Shown here: positions 1 to 11,942 of the stretch, in pieces | Layout: every line of letters starts with the position of its first letter | Numbering within the stretch: position 1 is the stretch's first letter | Assembly: GCF_041260155.1 (NCBI RefSeq) | Contig: NC_091941.1 | Coordinates: 38,140,747 to 38,204,746, forward strand | Direction: 5' to 3' | Length of the DNA stretch: 64,000 bases | From: Ptychodera flava | Taxonomy: Eukaryota > Hemichordata > Enteropneusta > Ptychoderidae | Notes under the pieces: model-generated | What the model saw: only the letters and a program-made list of their open reading frames with translations | What the model was told of the DNA's origin: nothing | Database searches by the model: none | Program-made: the position numbers and the translations under genes

Positions 1-247
1 GCACAGAAAAGTACGCTGTCAGCAACTTGTGTTAGGCAATGCGCTGCACAACTCGCCAAATTCAGTTCTAGTTCTGGGCCACACCAATACATGCTGCAGG
101 CGTACTGAAACCATAGGGCTTCTTTTTGTACGCTTTAACTTATCTTCCAGCTGGAAGTCATAGCAGCCATTATTAACCATTGTATGGAAAGTACTTATAA
201 CTTCTTTTTTTTTCACATTTTTGTTTGCTCTTCTCAATTCTTTTCAG

Positions 248-3200
248 TGAATGCTTGTTGGAAAAGCTACTGAAGCAAGTCAGGCATAAGGTTTTACAGA
301 CAAGGTAAATAGCAATGTCAGTTTTTTTCACCAAATGGAGAAGTACAAAGAACCACTGGTGCTTTACAAACACCATTGAGATCAGAAGTTTGATGTAGAT
401 GCATGTATACAGTCTCAGGCAATATCTCAGTTCAAATGGTTTAGCACAACAGTGTCAAAAGAAACAGCAGAAGTCAATAAAGCTTCTGTATTTTTATTGA
501 CTCCACTGATTTCCGTAGGGAATGTTTTCAATTGTATTCATCTATCTCTGACTATTTATGCACACTGTTTCCTTCCTAAGGGTGTGTGCTATAATAGATA
601 ACCTTGCAAGACAGTTACCAGATCCTTGCCTGCTAGCACACTGGAGTGCTGCCAATCAAAACTTACAGTCAAGCGTCAAGTTACAAATTATGTCCAGTGG
701 CTATGAACAAATAGGCAGGTAAGAAGTAGCTTTGTATATGTCTAAATATCAAACATGTACACTGCAGCCAGCTTTGTAAGCTGTGGAAACAGCATGTATG
801 GCTGTAGCCAAGTGGTTGTTTAATAATTTTGTCATAATTTGATTGTTGGGTACTGTTACGTACCAAAACTAACGCAGCACAAACACTCAGACAGCAGCAG
901 CAATGATACACAATAGACCAAAATTATACGATTCACTGTGAATCTATTTTCCACAGATATACAGTACAAACACTGACAAATTTAGTTGCTACAAGACAAG
1001 TGTCCTTAACTCAAATACCAAAAGTGTCCTGTGTCCTGCCGGGCGTCCAGAAGCGATTCTTGAACTTCGTCACACGTCTGCGGTAACACGCGGTAAATTG
1101 TCCGAGTCTACCGATGACAGTTCGCATTGGCACATACACTGTTCCCGACGTTCCTTTTCAAAATCCTTCCAGTAGGAGTTGAATACACAATTCACTTACA
1201 GTTGTTGGCGCAGACACACATTTCAAAGTCCGAGAGCAGCGTTGTATTTAGTCCGACTTGACATACCCGACGTTCCTAGACTGGTGAGCTGAAATTCAAC
1301 GTCAAGCTTACACGTGGATTACAATCACTTCTCCATTTCTTGGACGAACGCAAACTCACACAACTTGACTGCGGCCCCAGACAAAGACACACTGAACCAA
1401 AAAACCAAAAGCCAAAAACCTCTTGTAATATTCAAACAAACCAGGTGTTCCTCTACACGTGGTTAATGCTAATGGTATGTTAATGACTAACACAGCTATT
1501 GTTTATCCATCACTATTATTCAAATTATGTGCCTTTGTAACACCATCGTAACACCTCCCCACCAAAAGATAATTTTGACATGTCATGGCAAAATTTATCA
1601 AAAGGTTACATTCAACATCGAGACAAACTGTCTGCGACAATATTGTCTTTACCTTTAATGTGTTTGATTTCAATCGTATACTCTTGTAACAGTAAGCTCC
1701 AATTTAAGATTCTACGATTCTTTCTTTTCATTCTGTTTAAGAATGTCAACGGATTATGATCCGTATACACGATCAAAGGAAAGGCGCTACTTATATACAC
1801 TTCAAAATGTTGTACGGCTAATACCAAAGCTAACAATTCTTTCTCGATAGTCGAGTAATTCTTCTGGTGAGAATTAAATTTCTTTGAAAAATAACATACA
1901 GGATGTTCAATTCCATCGTCATCGCCCTCCTGCAACAATACAGCACCAGCGGCATTGTCACTGGCATCGACTGCTAATGCAAATGCTTTGGTAAAGTCGG
2001 GAGCTTAAGCACTGGCGCATTCTGGAGAATAGCTTTGAGGCCTTCGAATGACCTTTGACATGAGGCATTCCAAACAAATTTCTTGTCTTTTTTTAACAGC
2101 TCGGTAAGTGGTAAAGCAACCTCTGAAAAATTCTTACAAAATTTTCTGTAAAATCCAGCCATTCCCAGGAAACGCATAAGTGATTTCTTATTAGTAGGAA
2201 CTGGATATTCTACAATAGCCACAACTTTGGCTTCGACTGGGGCAACACGGCCCTGCCCTACTTTGTGACTCAAAAATGTTACAGTTGCTTGGCCAAACTC
2301 GCACTTAGTCAAATTTACAGTCAAGTTGACTGCAAGCAATCTCTGAAATAACATCTCCATGGCAATAAGATGGGCTGTCCACCAATCATCAGCTGTGATG
2401 ATGTCATCAATATAAGAGTCGCTACTATCCAAACCCCTAATTGTTTTGTCGACCATTCTCTGAAAAGTGGCCGGTGCATTTTTCATGCCAAACGGCATCA
2501 CATTGTATTCATACAATCCAGTCGGGGTTACAAATGCAGATATTTCTCTGGCTCTGTCTGTCAGTGGTACACCCCAATACCCTTTCAATAAATCAATTTT
2601 CGTGACATATTTTGCTTTTCCAATTTTATCGATACAGTCGTCAACTCTAGGTATAGGATACGAATCGGTTTTCGTGACAGCATTGACTTTACGGTAATCT
2701 GTACAAAAACGTACACTACCGTCTGGCTTAGGAACCATTACACATGGGGAGCTCCATGTACTTTGACTAGGTCGAATGATGTCATTTTCCAACATATACT
2801 GAATTTCCTTTTCCATGAGCTCACTTTTAACAGGATTTAATCTATATGGGTGTTGTTTAATTGGTCTAGTATCACCAACATCCACGTCATGCTGAACCAC
2901 ATTTGTTCTCCTCGGTACATCAGGAAACAACTCCTTATATTTAAATATGAGATCTTTTAACTCCTGTCTTTTAGGAATATCTAAGTGATTCAACTTCTCA
3001 TCCAAATTATTCAAACGTCTGAATTATTCAATTTTGGCTTTATTATATCCTTTCCCTTGAAATGTGGTTCATCTGACGTTTCAGTGCTCTCATGGCAAAC
3101 ATTCACCAAATTGACAGTTTTCTCTTCTTGATAATATGGTTTTAACATATTAATGTGACACAGTTGTGTTGGCCTCCGACGATCGGGCGTTTTCACCACA

Positions 3201-6200
3201 TAGTCAACTTCATTTACTTTCTTTAATATTTCGTAAGGACCACTAAATTTGACATGCAATGGATTGTCTTGTGTAGGGAACAACACTAGCACTAGGTCAC
3301 CTGGTTTAAACTCCCTAGTTCTGGCTTTTTTATCGTACCAGACTTTCATTTTTGTCTGTGATGCTTTCAGATTATTTTTGGCCATTGCGCAAACTTGATA
3401 CAACCTTTCTTTGAATTTAGAGACATAGTCTAATAGATTCAGTTTCGTATTATCATCTATCCACTGTTCTTTTACCAGTGATAATGGTCCTCGGACCCTA
3501 TGACCAAACACCAACTCAAACGGACTGAACCCAAGAGATTCTTGGACACTTTCTCTAACAGCAAACAACAGTAAGGGTATACCTTCATCCCAGTCTTTCT
3601 GATTATCATGACAATAAGTCTTCATCATGGTTTTCAGGGTAGAATGAAACCTTTCCAATGCACCTGCGACTCTGGGTGATAGGCACTAGATTGATCTGTT
3701 TTGTTCCCAAATGATACATTATTTGCTGAAACAAACCGGACATAAAGTTTGACCCCTGGTCAGACTGCACCTCTTTTGGCAAACCTACTAGTGTGAAAAA
3801 TTTGAGCAAAGCCTTGGAGATTGTGGGCGCTTTTATATTTCTGAGTGGAATAGCCTCAGGGAATCGGGTAGCCGTACACATTATTGTAATAAATACTGAT
3901 TTCCCGATTTTGTTACTGGCAATGGCCCTACACAATCAATGACAATTTTACTGAATGGCTCTCCAAACGCTGGTATTGGCTGAAGAGGTGCTACTGGAGT
4001 TACATTATTTGGTTTGCCTACAACTTGGCAAGTGTGACACGATTTGCAATATTCAGATACATCCTTCTCATACCAGGCCAAAAGAAATGTTTCAAAATTT
4101 TATCCATGGTTTTATTTATTCCCAAGTGTCCTCCCATTGGGACCTTGTGGGCAAGGTGAAGAATTTCATTCCTATACACTTTAGGTACCACAACCTGATG
4201 TACTGCAGCCCATTCTTCATTTGCGGGGGCTTCTAATGGACGCCATTTTCTCATTAGCACTCCATCATTAACATAGTAGCCAACTGGAATTTTATCAAGT
4301 TCGTCTTTTGAAAGGGCTTTATCTTTCAAAAGCTTAATATCATTATCCCTTTCTTGCTCGGTGACAAGTTTTTGTCTAGACAGAGACAAATCAGACTTCA
4401 TTTCAACTTCCTCCTTGTTTTTCCTGTCATCACCATGGTTACCTAAATAACCGAAAAATGTCTCCGACAAATCAACGACATTATCTTGTGAATCACCATC
4501 CTCAAGGGCCCTTTTGGCCATTCCCCGAGTAACAACACAGGCCGGATATAAATTTACCTCGTCATCCTGAACTTTCTCTTTGTCATCACAAATACTCGGT
4601 TTGTCAGTCAGGTGGATGGTAGACCCCACTTTACCCCCAGCCAAGTCGTTGCCTAGCAACAAGGAGACACCTTTAACAGGTAGACTAGGTCTCAGACCTA
4701 CTTTCACAAACCCAGTGACCAAATCTGATTTCAAGTATACATGATGCAGGGGTACACTAACATACCTGCCCTCAATGCCCTGAGCTAAAACAGATTCACC
4801 AGTAGCAGACTCCTTACCAAACTCTAATATATCACCTACCAATAGAGATTGAGTTGCTCCGGTATCACGAAGAATCTTAATAGGCATAGGACTGGAGTTT
4901 TCCTCCAAAGAAACGTAACCCTCTGACACAAATGGCAAATACTCCTCACGCACAGAATCAGATAATTTCTCAATCGGTTAGGAATACTACTGAGATAAAT
5001 ATCATCAGGTGCACTACCACAATACTCTTATGTGAAGTAACAAGAGCATTGGGCAAAAGTTCATTCTTTCTTTTCAACTTCCAACATTCGGCCATAATAT
5101 GCCCTGCCCTTTTACAGTAATGACAAGTTGGGACTCTAGGTTTACCCTTATCTGCGTAACCACTGTTAAATTTGGTCTGGCGAGAGCTACTCTTATGAAA
5201 TGGGGTGCTTGATCTAACCTCACCAGGCAAATCGTTATCATGAACCTCTTTATCTATTTTTGTCTGTTTATTGGAAATCTTTGAAATATGAAATTTCGGC
5301 TTATGGGTCAAGGCAAAATCGTCGGCTAACACCGCTGCGTGTTCCAAAGTTTGAACATCTCTCTCATCAAGATATGTTTTCACATCATCACGAACACATT
5401 TTTTGAATTCCTCTATCAATATGAGTTGTTTGAGTTTACCGAAATCATTATTAACTTCCTTTGAGGTGTACCACCTTTCAAAGTATACATCTTTGTCATG
5501 AGCAAACTCAACATGCGTTTGATTTTCCTGTTTACGCAAGCCCCTAAATTTTTGTCTGTAAGCTTCAGGAACAAGTTCACATGCTTTTAATGTAGCAGCT
5601 TTCACTCGGTCATAGTTGGCACAATCGGCTACCGAAAGAGCAGAATAAGTCTGTTGTGCCTTACCCGTCAGTACACTTTGAAGCATTAAAGGCCAATATT
5701 GTCTGGGCCATTTTAGATTTTCTGCCACTTTCTCGAAATGTTGAAAATACTTATCAACCTCTTGCTCATTAAAAGGCGGAACCATTTTAACTTCTCTACT
5801 TGCTGAAAAACTGACAGAGGACGAATCTCTTCCCAATGAAATGTCCAAATCAGAACTCAATCTTAGCCTTTCCAATTGAAACTGCCTATCTTTATCTTTT
5901 TCTCGTTCGTGCATCTGCATTTCTAGAATTTTCATTTCTTTTTCTTGTTCTAGCCGTTTAATTGCCAACTCTAATTCCAATCTTTTCAACTCTGCCCCTT
6001 CTGTGGGTTTTGCTTGATATTGCTTTAAAGTTTCTTCACCAAACACAATCTTCTTCGACATAATATTCAACAATTATTTTCTTGAGTTCTGATTTGGTCA
6101 TAGAAGCTCTGACACCTTCAATTTGTAATTTCTGTACGACGGCAAGCAATTCTATTTTCTTTAGTTCTTCTAAGGCACGAGTGGTGGGAGATGTTACGAA

Positions 6201-8723
6201 TTCATCAATGTTACTCATTGTTGCTGGCTGTCTGGTAGTATGTAGCAAATTTACCTTATTCACAAATGAACAAACTTATGAGGGTTGTCTCCCCTCTAGA
6301 AATTCGTTTTGTCTTGTTCACAAAATTCGACCCCGGACGAGCCCCCAATTATGTTACGTACCAAAACTAACGCAGCACAAACACTCAGACAGCAGCAGCA
6401 ATGATACACAATAGACAAAATTATACGATTCACTGTGAATCTATTTTCCACAGATATACAGTACAAACACTGACAAATTTAGTTGCTACAAGACAAGTGT
6501 CCTTAACTCAAATACCAAAAGTGTCCTGTGTCCTGCCGGGCGTCCAGAAGCGATTCTTGAACTTCGTCACACGTCTGCGGTAACACGCGGTAAATTGTCC
6601 GAGTCTACCGATGACAGTTCGCATTGGCACATACACTGTTCCCGACGTTCCTTTTCAAAATCCTTCCAGTAGGAGTTGAATACACAATTCACTTACAGTT
6701 GTTGGCGCAGACACACATTTCAAAGTCCGAGAGCAGCGTTGTATTTAGTCCGACTTGACATACCCTACGTTCCTAGACTGGTGAGCTGAAATTCAACGTC
6801 AAGCTTACACGTGGATTACAATCACTTCTCCATTTCTTGGACGAACGCAAACTCACACAACTTGACTGCAGCCCCAGACAAAGACACACTGAACCAAAAA
6901 ACCAAAAGCCAAAAACCTCTTGTAATATTCAAACAAACCAGGTGTTCCTCTACACGTGGTTAATGCTAATGGTATGTTAATGACTAACACAGCTATTGTT
7001 TATCCATCACTATTATTCAAATTATGTGCCTTCGTAACACCATCGTAACAGTACAATGTGCTTGACTGGAAACCAGTAATATCGAATGCAAAGTTACTCT
7101 TACCAGATAAATGAATTACATGCAAAGAGCAAACAGTGACAAGGATTCCTGAAGATAGATTGTCTTATTGACATCGCAAGACATTTAACTTGTCAAGTTA
7201 ATGTGGGTTTCAAATGAATTCTGACAGAAAGCAGCTGTAGCTTTGCAACTTTTAATTGACTGTTCAGTGCCTGCATACAGGATCAGATCATTTCAGGGAA
7301 TGCCAGGTTGCTAAAACCCTCTACTGTCTATGCTAAAACCATGTCAGTTTAGTGTTCCATGTCAGTTTAGTGTTCAATATCTCTGAATACTCTCAGAGTA
7401 GACATGTGTCTGTAGAAACAAGTTGGCAACCTGACAATGTATTCTGTTGTCAATTAATTGAAATAAATATTTGTAAGATTTGTTTGTGTTATGTCATGAT
7501 CATTGAGTGCTGTGTTTGTCATGTTTCATTTAGGACTCCACTTCAGCTGGTAGTTGGTATTGATCAAGTCAAAGCAGTCTGTAAAGATGGCAGAGTTATC
7601 ATGATTTCTTACGAAGAACACGAAATTAAAAACTTCCTCCTAACTCAAGTAAGCTTTCCCCATGTTGTTGTGTATGATAAGCAAACTTAGTGTTTTAGTG
7701 TGCATAACTTTTGGAATATGAAGTAACTGCTTGTGTTGAAGAGACTTTGTTTGGATTCCAAGATAATAGTAGTGTTGAAAACGGAAAACTTTTTTAGCCA
7801 AACAAGGTTTTACAATCAAACTGACCACATAAAATAATCCTTGTCCCATACATCTGTATTGTTCTTTGTTCATCAGATAGTACAACATCAAATCAACAGT
7901 ATTCAAGCCCTGGCCAAGGTGATGGGGTGGCAGGTTCTCCAGAGCAGTGCCCACCTTGGTGTAGGACCCATGGAAAAGATTGGAAATGCTGCCGGAATTA
8001 TGCTTATATCACCTTCAGGAGACAGGTAAAGAACAACTTCCATTTTAACACTTCATCCCTTTTCCTTTGATATAGAGTAACCCACCCTATTGAAAACAAT
8101 GGGAATGTACCATAGTTTAGGGGAATTGGGGGGAAAAGGAACATTCAATGAAGCACGAGCATGGGACAGAACTGGAGGGACTGGAGTGATTGGAGACGCA
8201 GGTGGAGAACTAGCGGAATCGTGGGAGAGTTGAAAGGTACACATATCCCTCAAGGGGAGTCTCCAACATTTATATATGAGAATTTTTTATTGTTGCGTAC
8301 TACATTCACACAGTGAGGTCAAAGCTTAGAACAAAGCTTAGATATTTGATGAAATCACACATTTGAAGATATCCTGATCACTAACATGATACTAAATCAG
8401 TATCCAATGAGCTTTGAGATGGTAATTGTGTCTTTATAAACCTTGATTAGCAATGACGAACATTTTACTGAAGGTTAATTTCATTGTCATTGTCAATGTT
8501 TGACAGAGTCATTGCTGTGAGGAATGGAGCAGAGACTGGAACCAAAGTGTCCGTACAGTTCCCAAAGAACCAGCAAAGCAGTACAGAGTCCAGGAGTGAT
8601 GTCATCATGGATTCCAAATGGGACAATCTAGGTGGATACTTCAGGGAGGTTAACGTTGATAAAATGAAAGGAAGAAACTTAGTCAACAAGGTTGAACTTC
8701 TAATGGCAGCACTTGCTCAGTGA
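248..8723 (+). CDS. MED17: Mediator subunit 17, last five exons (5' part outside window)
   Basis: MED17 (TRAP80) is a core subunit of the Mediator head module, which links activators to RNA polymerase II in the nucleus. Exons read: 248-304, 581-718, 7534-7648, 7877-8025, 8507-8723 (stop TGA 8721-8723). All introns are GT-AG and phases agree (2, 2, 0, 2). The peptide follows the human C-terminal third closely from memory: a LLEKLLKQ helix, then AHWSAAN, SSGYEQIG, KDGRVIMISYEEHE, IQALAKVMGWQVL, VGPMEKIGNA and a final GRNLVNKVELLMAALAQ. The first visible exon begins inside a codon, so the gene starts before base 1; I found no convincing exon in 1-247. The 6.8-kb intron 719-7533 carries a young antisense LTR retrotransposon; the splice sites around it look intact. 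Identity is secure; exon edges are by eye. Confidence 0.93.
854..1553 (-). repeat. 3' LTR of the Gmr1-like element
   Basis: 700-bp long terminal repeat, TGTTACG at the window-left end and CGTAACA at the right. It is about 99.4% identical to the copy at 6352-7050 (three substitutions and one 1-base indel by eye). It is the downstream LTR because the element reads on the minus strand. Confidence 0.95.
1554..1563 (-). promoter_or_regulatory. Polypurine tract of the LTR element
   Basis: Minus-strand GGTGGGGAGG abuts the 3' LTR directly, the expected place for the plus-strand DNA primer. Confidence 0.8.
1612..1938 (-). other. RNase H region of the Gmr1-like element
   Basis: This is typical Gypsy RNase H: HPVCYFSKKFN, YSTIEKELLALVLAVQHF, VYTDHNPLTFL and a final HIKGKDNIVADSLSR. 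It is the last coding part before the polypurine tract, so no integrase follows it. Confidence 0.9.
1974..3014 (-). other. Reverse transcriptase region of the Gmr1-like element
   Basis: The RT domain shows the conserved Gypsy blocks: VPKPDGSVRFCTDYRKVN, TKIDLLKGYWGVPL, FGMKNAPATFQRMVD, the catalytic YIDD and the LGMAGFYRKF segment of the connection region. It is followed in element order by RNase H. Confidence 0.92.
3011..4953 (-). other. Protease and integrase region of the Gmr1-like element
   Basis: An aspartic-protease signature (LRDTGATQSLL) is followed by the HHCC-type zinc-binding segment of integrase (HLAHKVPMGGHLG), the integrase catalytic core (VIDCVGPLP, QSDQGSNF), the segment GFSPFELVFGHRVRGPL and a GPYEIL C-terminal module. 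Integrase here precedes the RT region, which defines the Gmr1-like order. Confidence 0.87.
4970..6263 (-). other. Gag region of the Gmr1-like element
   Basis: The region holds a SAP-like segment (ELKKIELLAVVQKLQIEG), then a Lys/Glu-rich coiled-coil stretch, a SCAN-like capsid section containing EAYRQKFRGLRKQENQTHVE, and one CCHC knuckle (CHYCKRAGHIMAEC). This is the nucleocapsid and capsid part of a retroelement, treated here as a fossil part and not as a host gene. Confidence 0.85.
6330..6347 (-). promoter_or_regulatory. Primer binding site, tRNA-Pro type
   Basis: On the minus strand the 18 bases read TGGGGGCTCGTCCGGGGT, four bases inside the 5' LTR. This matches the well-known tRNA-Pro primer site of murine leukaemia virus at all but one position. 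Its place next to the LTR confirms element orientation. Confidence 0.85.
6352..7050 (-). repeat. 5' LTR of the Gmr1-like element
   Basis: 699-bp partner of the LTR at 854-1553. It should carry the element's promoter and polyadenylation signals. It is followed on the right by the target-site copy GTAC (7051-7054) and then by MED17 intron sequence. Confidence 0.95.
7340..7375 (+). repeat. Tandem duplication of an 18-bp unit
   Basis: CATGTCAGTTTAGTGTTC occurs twice in a row, 160 bp before MED17 exon 7534-7648 and outside the LTR element. No function is evident. Confidence 0.85.
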
Positions 8724-9480
8724 CATTGAACTGTGTTTGCCACAGCTTTCACAAGTACCCAGCATGTCAAATGCACCTCTGCCGTTGGTGTGCTTCTCAT
8801 ATTGTGGAAAAGATCTTGGTTTACACTTGCTCTAAACATTCCATGAAATGGTAACTCCATGACATGCTGTCAAAGATGGCAATGATCTGCTGCAAACTAG
8901 GAAGAGACTATTGCTGCAATGATGATGTCAAATTCTGATCATATCAAATTGTTTGACAGGACTGAAAATGTTAGCTGTGAATGGTTCACACACTCATGAA
9001 ACATATCAGTGTTCCTGCATTCAGTGATGTCAATCAGGCTGATTTTCAAAAGGACTTGCCAATGGAAGTTTTCTCAAGCCTACAGGTAGAGCCTTCCAAG
9101 ATTCGCTAGTCATCAACAACTATTATCATTCACTGTTATCGTGTGTACATTTCTAAACAACAGTGCAGCATTCTTTGCTTACAGCGCACAAATTGCTTGC
9201 CTATGTATCTTAACAAAAAAAATTACATTGGTATTCAGCAGTGAGCCTGATCTTTCACAAATCTACTGTAAATTCAGTATATATGTACATTTTTTTCCAA
9301 GTCAGTTGATATAAAGGTTTCAAGTAAGGATGAACTTATGGACAATAATGGCAATGAGACCTTGACCTTGAATGTTCACATCAAGGAAGTGTAAGAAGGT
9401 ACAGGAAAGGAATGCCAGTACTTCAAGACATGATTTGACATAAGAATGGTGCTATACAAGTAGCACATGCACAGGAAGGT

Positions 9481-9486
9481 AATAAA
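9481..9486 (+). terminator. Candidate MED17 polyadenylation signal
   Basis: First AATAAA after the MED17 stop (757 bp downstream). Two more follow, at about 9695 and 9883, so the 3' UTR end is not settled. Confidence 0.5.
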
Positions 9487-10750
9487 AGCAAAATGCAACT
9501 GCAGTATTGATGTACTTTTAACTTACTCCAACCTCTTTTGTCCTTTTTGAAAGAGAGTATAAAATATTGAATAATGAAGACTGCCCACTCCACAAACTAC
9601 CATATGATGGACTGAATACATGAAATTCAACGTTTCAAATGTCTAAGTTTTTACTAAAATTGTATGGAGAAATGGTATTTTTCCATGAAAAGTAAATAAA
9701 AGTTACTTTTAAAAAAAATTGTGTTTTTTGTCATTGCAATTACAGTCTTATATGCCATGATTTTTGGAATCACTTTAAATTTTTCCATCCCCATGCATTT
9801 GTTGTATATGTTGAGCTTTCTATAGCTTTTCAAAACAGTGTTTTGTATTCCTGGCACAAAGATGCTGGAAAACCCAATGTATAAATAAAGAGAATGATTT
9901 AATATTACATGTATTGTGTGTTCAAGGTGATCATGCAAACCCTGACACATTGATTCAGAGTTGGCGTCCCAAGACGTCATGAGAGGGTGCCCTCACCAAC
10001 GTCAGTAATCTTAGGCTCTTAAACTTGACCACCTAGTATTATTACATGCTGAGGTTATACCCTTGGGCTCAGAGAAAATCACAATATGTTGTTTTAGTCT
10101 GCCACAGCACATTTCTTTGAGACTATCACTGCACACATGTGTGAGGAAACTGAACCATCATAGGGTGATTTAATATTAGATGAAAGACCAAGTCCATCAT
10201 CTGCTTGCATGATTGCAGCTAAATTTACCACTCTAAGGTGTAAAATCTGCCTGTAACACTGATTTCACAAACTGATCATAATTAAATAATGCACATCATG
10301 AAAAAATATAAGAATGATGATTGGGTCGTTTTTGAACCGAAATCTTGGGGAAGAAAGTAAAAGAGCTTGATAAATATCTTGATAAACATTAACTGTCAAA
10401 ATACAGAAAGTTAGAAGATAAGAAACATGAAAATCACACCTGTTGACATCCATGTTGTGCAACAGTTGTCATCTGGAAAATTAGCAGTCAAAGAAATAAC
10501 AATGACAGATGTCAAAGAAGACTAAGGATGAGGCACCACTGATTCTGATGAAAGAAATTCAATCAGTTATTTAATCATATTATTCTGGAACAAACTTAAG
10601 TGACAATGAAATTGAACTTCCAAAGAGCAGTGAAAGTGACACTGATTTCACACTGTGGATAGCACTTCACAGCAGTACCTTGGCAGATCATGAACATTTT
10701 AGTAAATACATTATACCTACAGACCGCAAGAAACTTTATTTTGTACTTTT

Positions 10751-11326
10751 TTGCAGTTTTCAGTGCAAAGACATATTTTACAGACGTGGCTCATGAGAAA
10801 TTTACTTTGCCAAAAGTTGCCACTCACCCACAATTTGGTACAGCTGTACCCTGGACAGTTCAGAGTACAAACTCAACAATTTTCTGTTAAATCGGGCAAA
10901 AAAAGTTTAGGCATTGATTTAACAATTTTACTCCCCCAAATGCATGTTGATGGTTGTGGAAGAACTGAACTAGCAAGTAGCATGCCCATTGACAGAAAAA
11001 AGTTGCAACCCCATGAACATCAACAAATTGTGACTGTGAACAAGAAAATGTTTCTGGTGTGGCAGGTTTATTTGACAACAAAACGTGAGAGAAAAGGTCT
11101 TCATTTATCATTTTCAAGGAGTTCAGGACAAGTCAGGGGCAGCCAACTGACAAATATATTTCAAGAAATTGTCACTAAAGGTGTTTTCAGTGTTTTTAGG
11201 TGTAAATATAGCATTTCAAAGAAGTGTGGCAATATCATATCTTGCAAGGGAAAGATAGAACGCAAAAACTTTCCCCGCCCAATGACGTACAAGAGATGCC
11301 CTAGACTCTCCGATGTATGTTATTAA
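10751..11326 (+). other. Unassigned 191-codon open frame
   Basis: An uninterrupted frame between MED17 and HAP2. I recognise no domain, signal peptide or membrane segment. Composition is ordinary and basic near the end (KIERKNFPRPMTYKRCPR). It may be chance, an exon of an unknown gene or a decayed transposon. There is no supporting Kozak context, splice structure or homology known to me. Confidence 0.15.
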
Positions 11327-11942
11327 ACTTCGAAGTTCACTTGGTTGGATGGATAGAGGGACTGTGCAGTGGTTTGGTGTAATTTGTCCAGGCAGAGTGT
11401 TAGACTGTTAGTGCTGTGTTGTATACGCTATGTATACATCTATTCGTAAACAAACAAACAAACAAACAAACAAATAAATGGACGACAAGAAAACGCCGGA
11501 GACTGGGATCCCAGTGATGGAATAACATATATGCCCTCCCGTCACCGAACCACTTGCGACGAAGACGTTTTCACGAACATCTTCAGGCTTCATTGGCTGC
11601 CCCTGACATGTGAGGGCTTCCCCGACCGCTGTGTCAATTACGTCACGTGACCCTAACAAAGGTCACAAGGCATGTCTACGTTCGTACACACAGCAATCAC
11701 CCGCTGATCTCCCCTCTTGATCTTCAGTCACCTTGATCATGCATGACGGAGCGTATCCTTCGCAGGTGATATTTACCATGGGAATTCTCTTTGTCCTTGT
11801 TTGAATCCAAGTGATCTGTAAATGCAGGCCTTTCCGACTTCAACAAGGAAAGACAACTTTTATCAGTCGAAGCGCGCAGCAGTGAATCAGGTTTCGGAAA
11901 ATTGTGGTGATGGTATTCCACGAACGTGGGGATCGACTTTTG

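Larger units (their letters stand above)
854..7050 (-). mobile_element. Gmr1-like Ty3/Gypsy LTR retrotransposon, nearly whole, in a MED17 intron
   Basis: Two near-identical LTRs (about 700 bp) bound a coding body on the minus strand. The ends are TG...CA and the element is flanked by a 4-bp target duplication GTAC (850-853 and 7051-7054). In element order the parts are: 5' LTR, tRNA-Pro-type primer site, a SAP-like N-terminal region, gag with a CCHC zinc knuckle, protease, integrase, then reverse transcriptase, RNase H, polypurine tract and 3' LTR. Integrase ahead of RT is the reverse of ordinary Gypsy elements and is the hallmark of the Gmr1 group of deuterostome elements. The LTRs differ at only about four places, so the insertion is young. 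The coding body lies in a handful of reading frames; at most a few breaks, not mapped here. It lies antisense to MED17. Confidence 0.93.
8724..11942. other. MED17 3' UTR and MED17-HAP2 spacer
   Basis: The first 0.8-1.2 kb is presumably MED17 3' UTR. The rest shows no recognisable gene. It holds an unassigned 191-codon frame (10751-11326), an (AAAC)n run at about 11450-11474 and a 15-bp inverted repeat (11132-11146 with 11593-11607). The last few hundred bases before 11943 should contain the HAP2 promoter; no clear TATA box was seen. Confidence 0.6.

Noticed and set aside
11132-11607. 15-bp perfect inverted repeat GTCAGGGGCAGCCAA
   Set aside because: It is too short, with unrelated flanks; I could not define an element from it.
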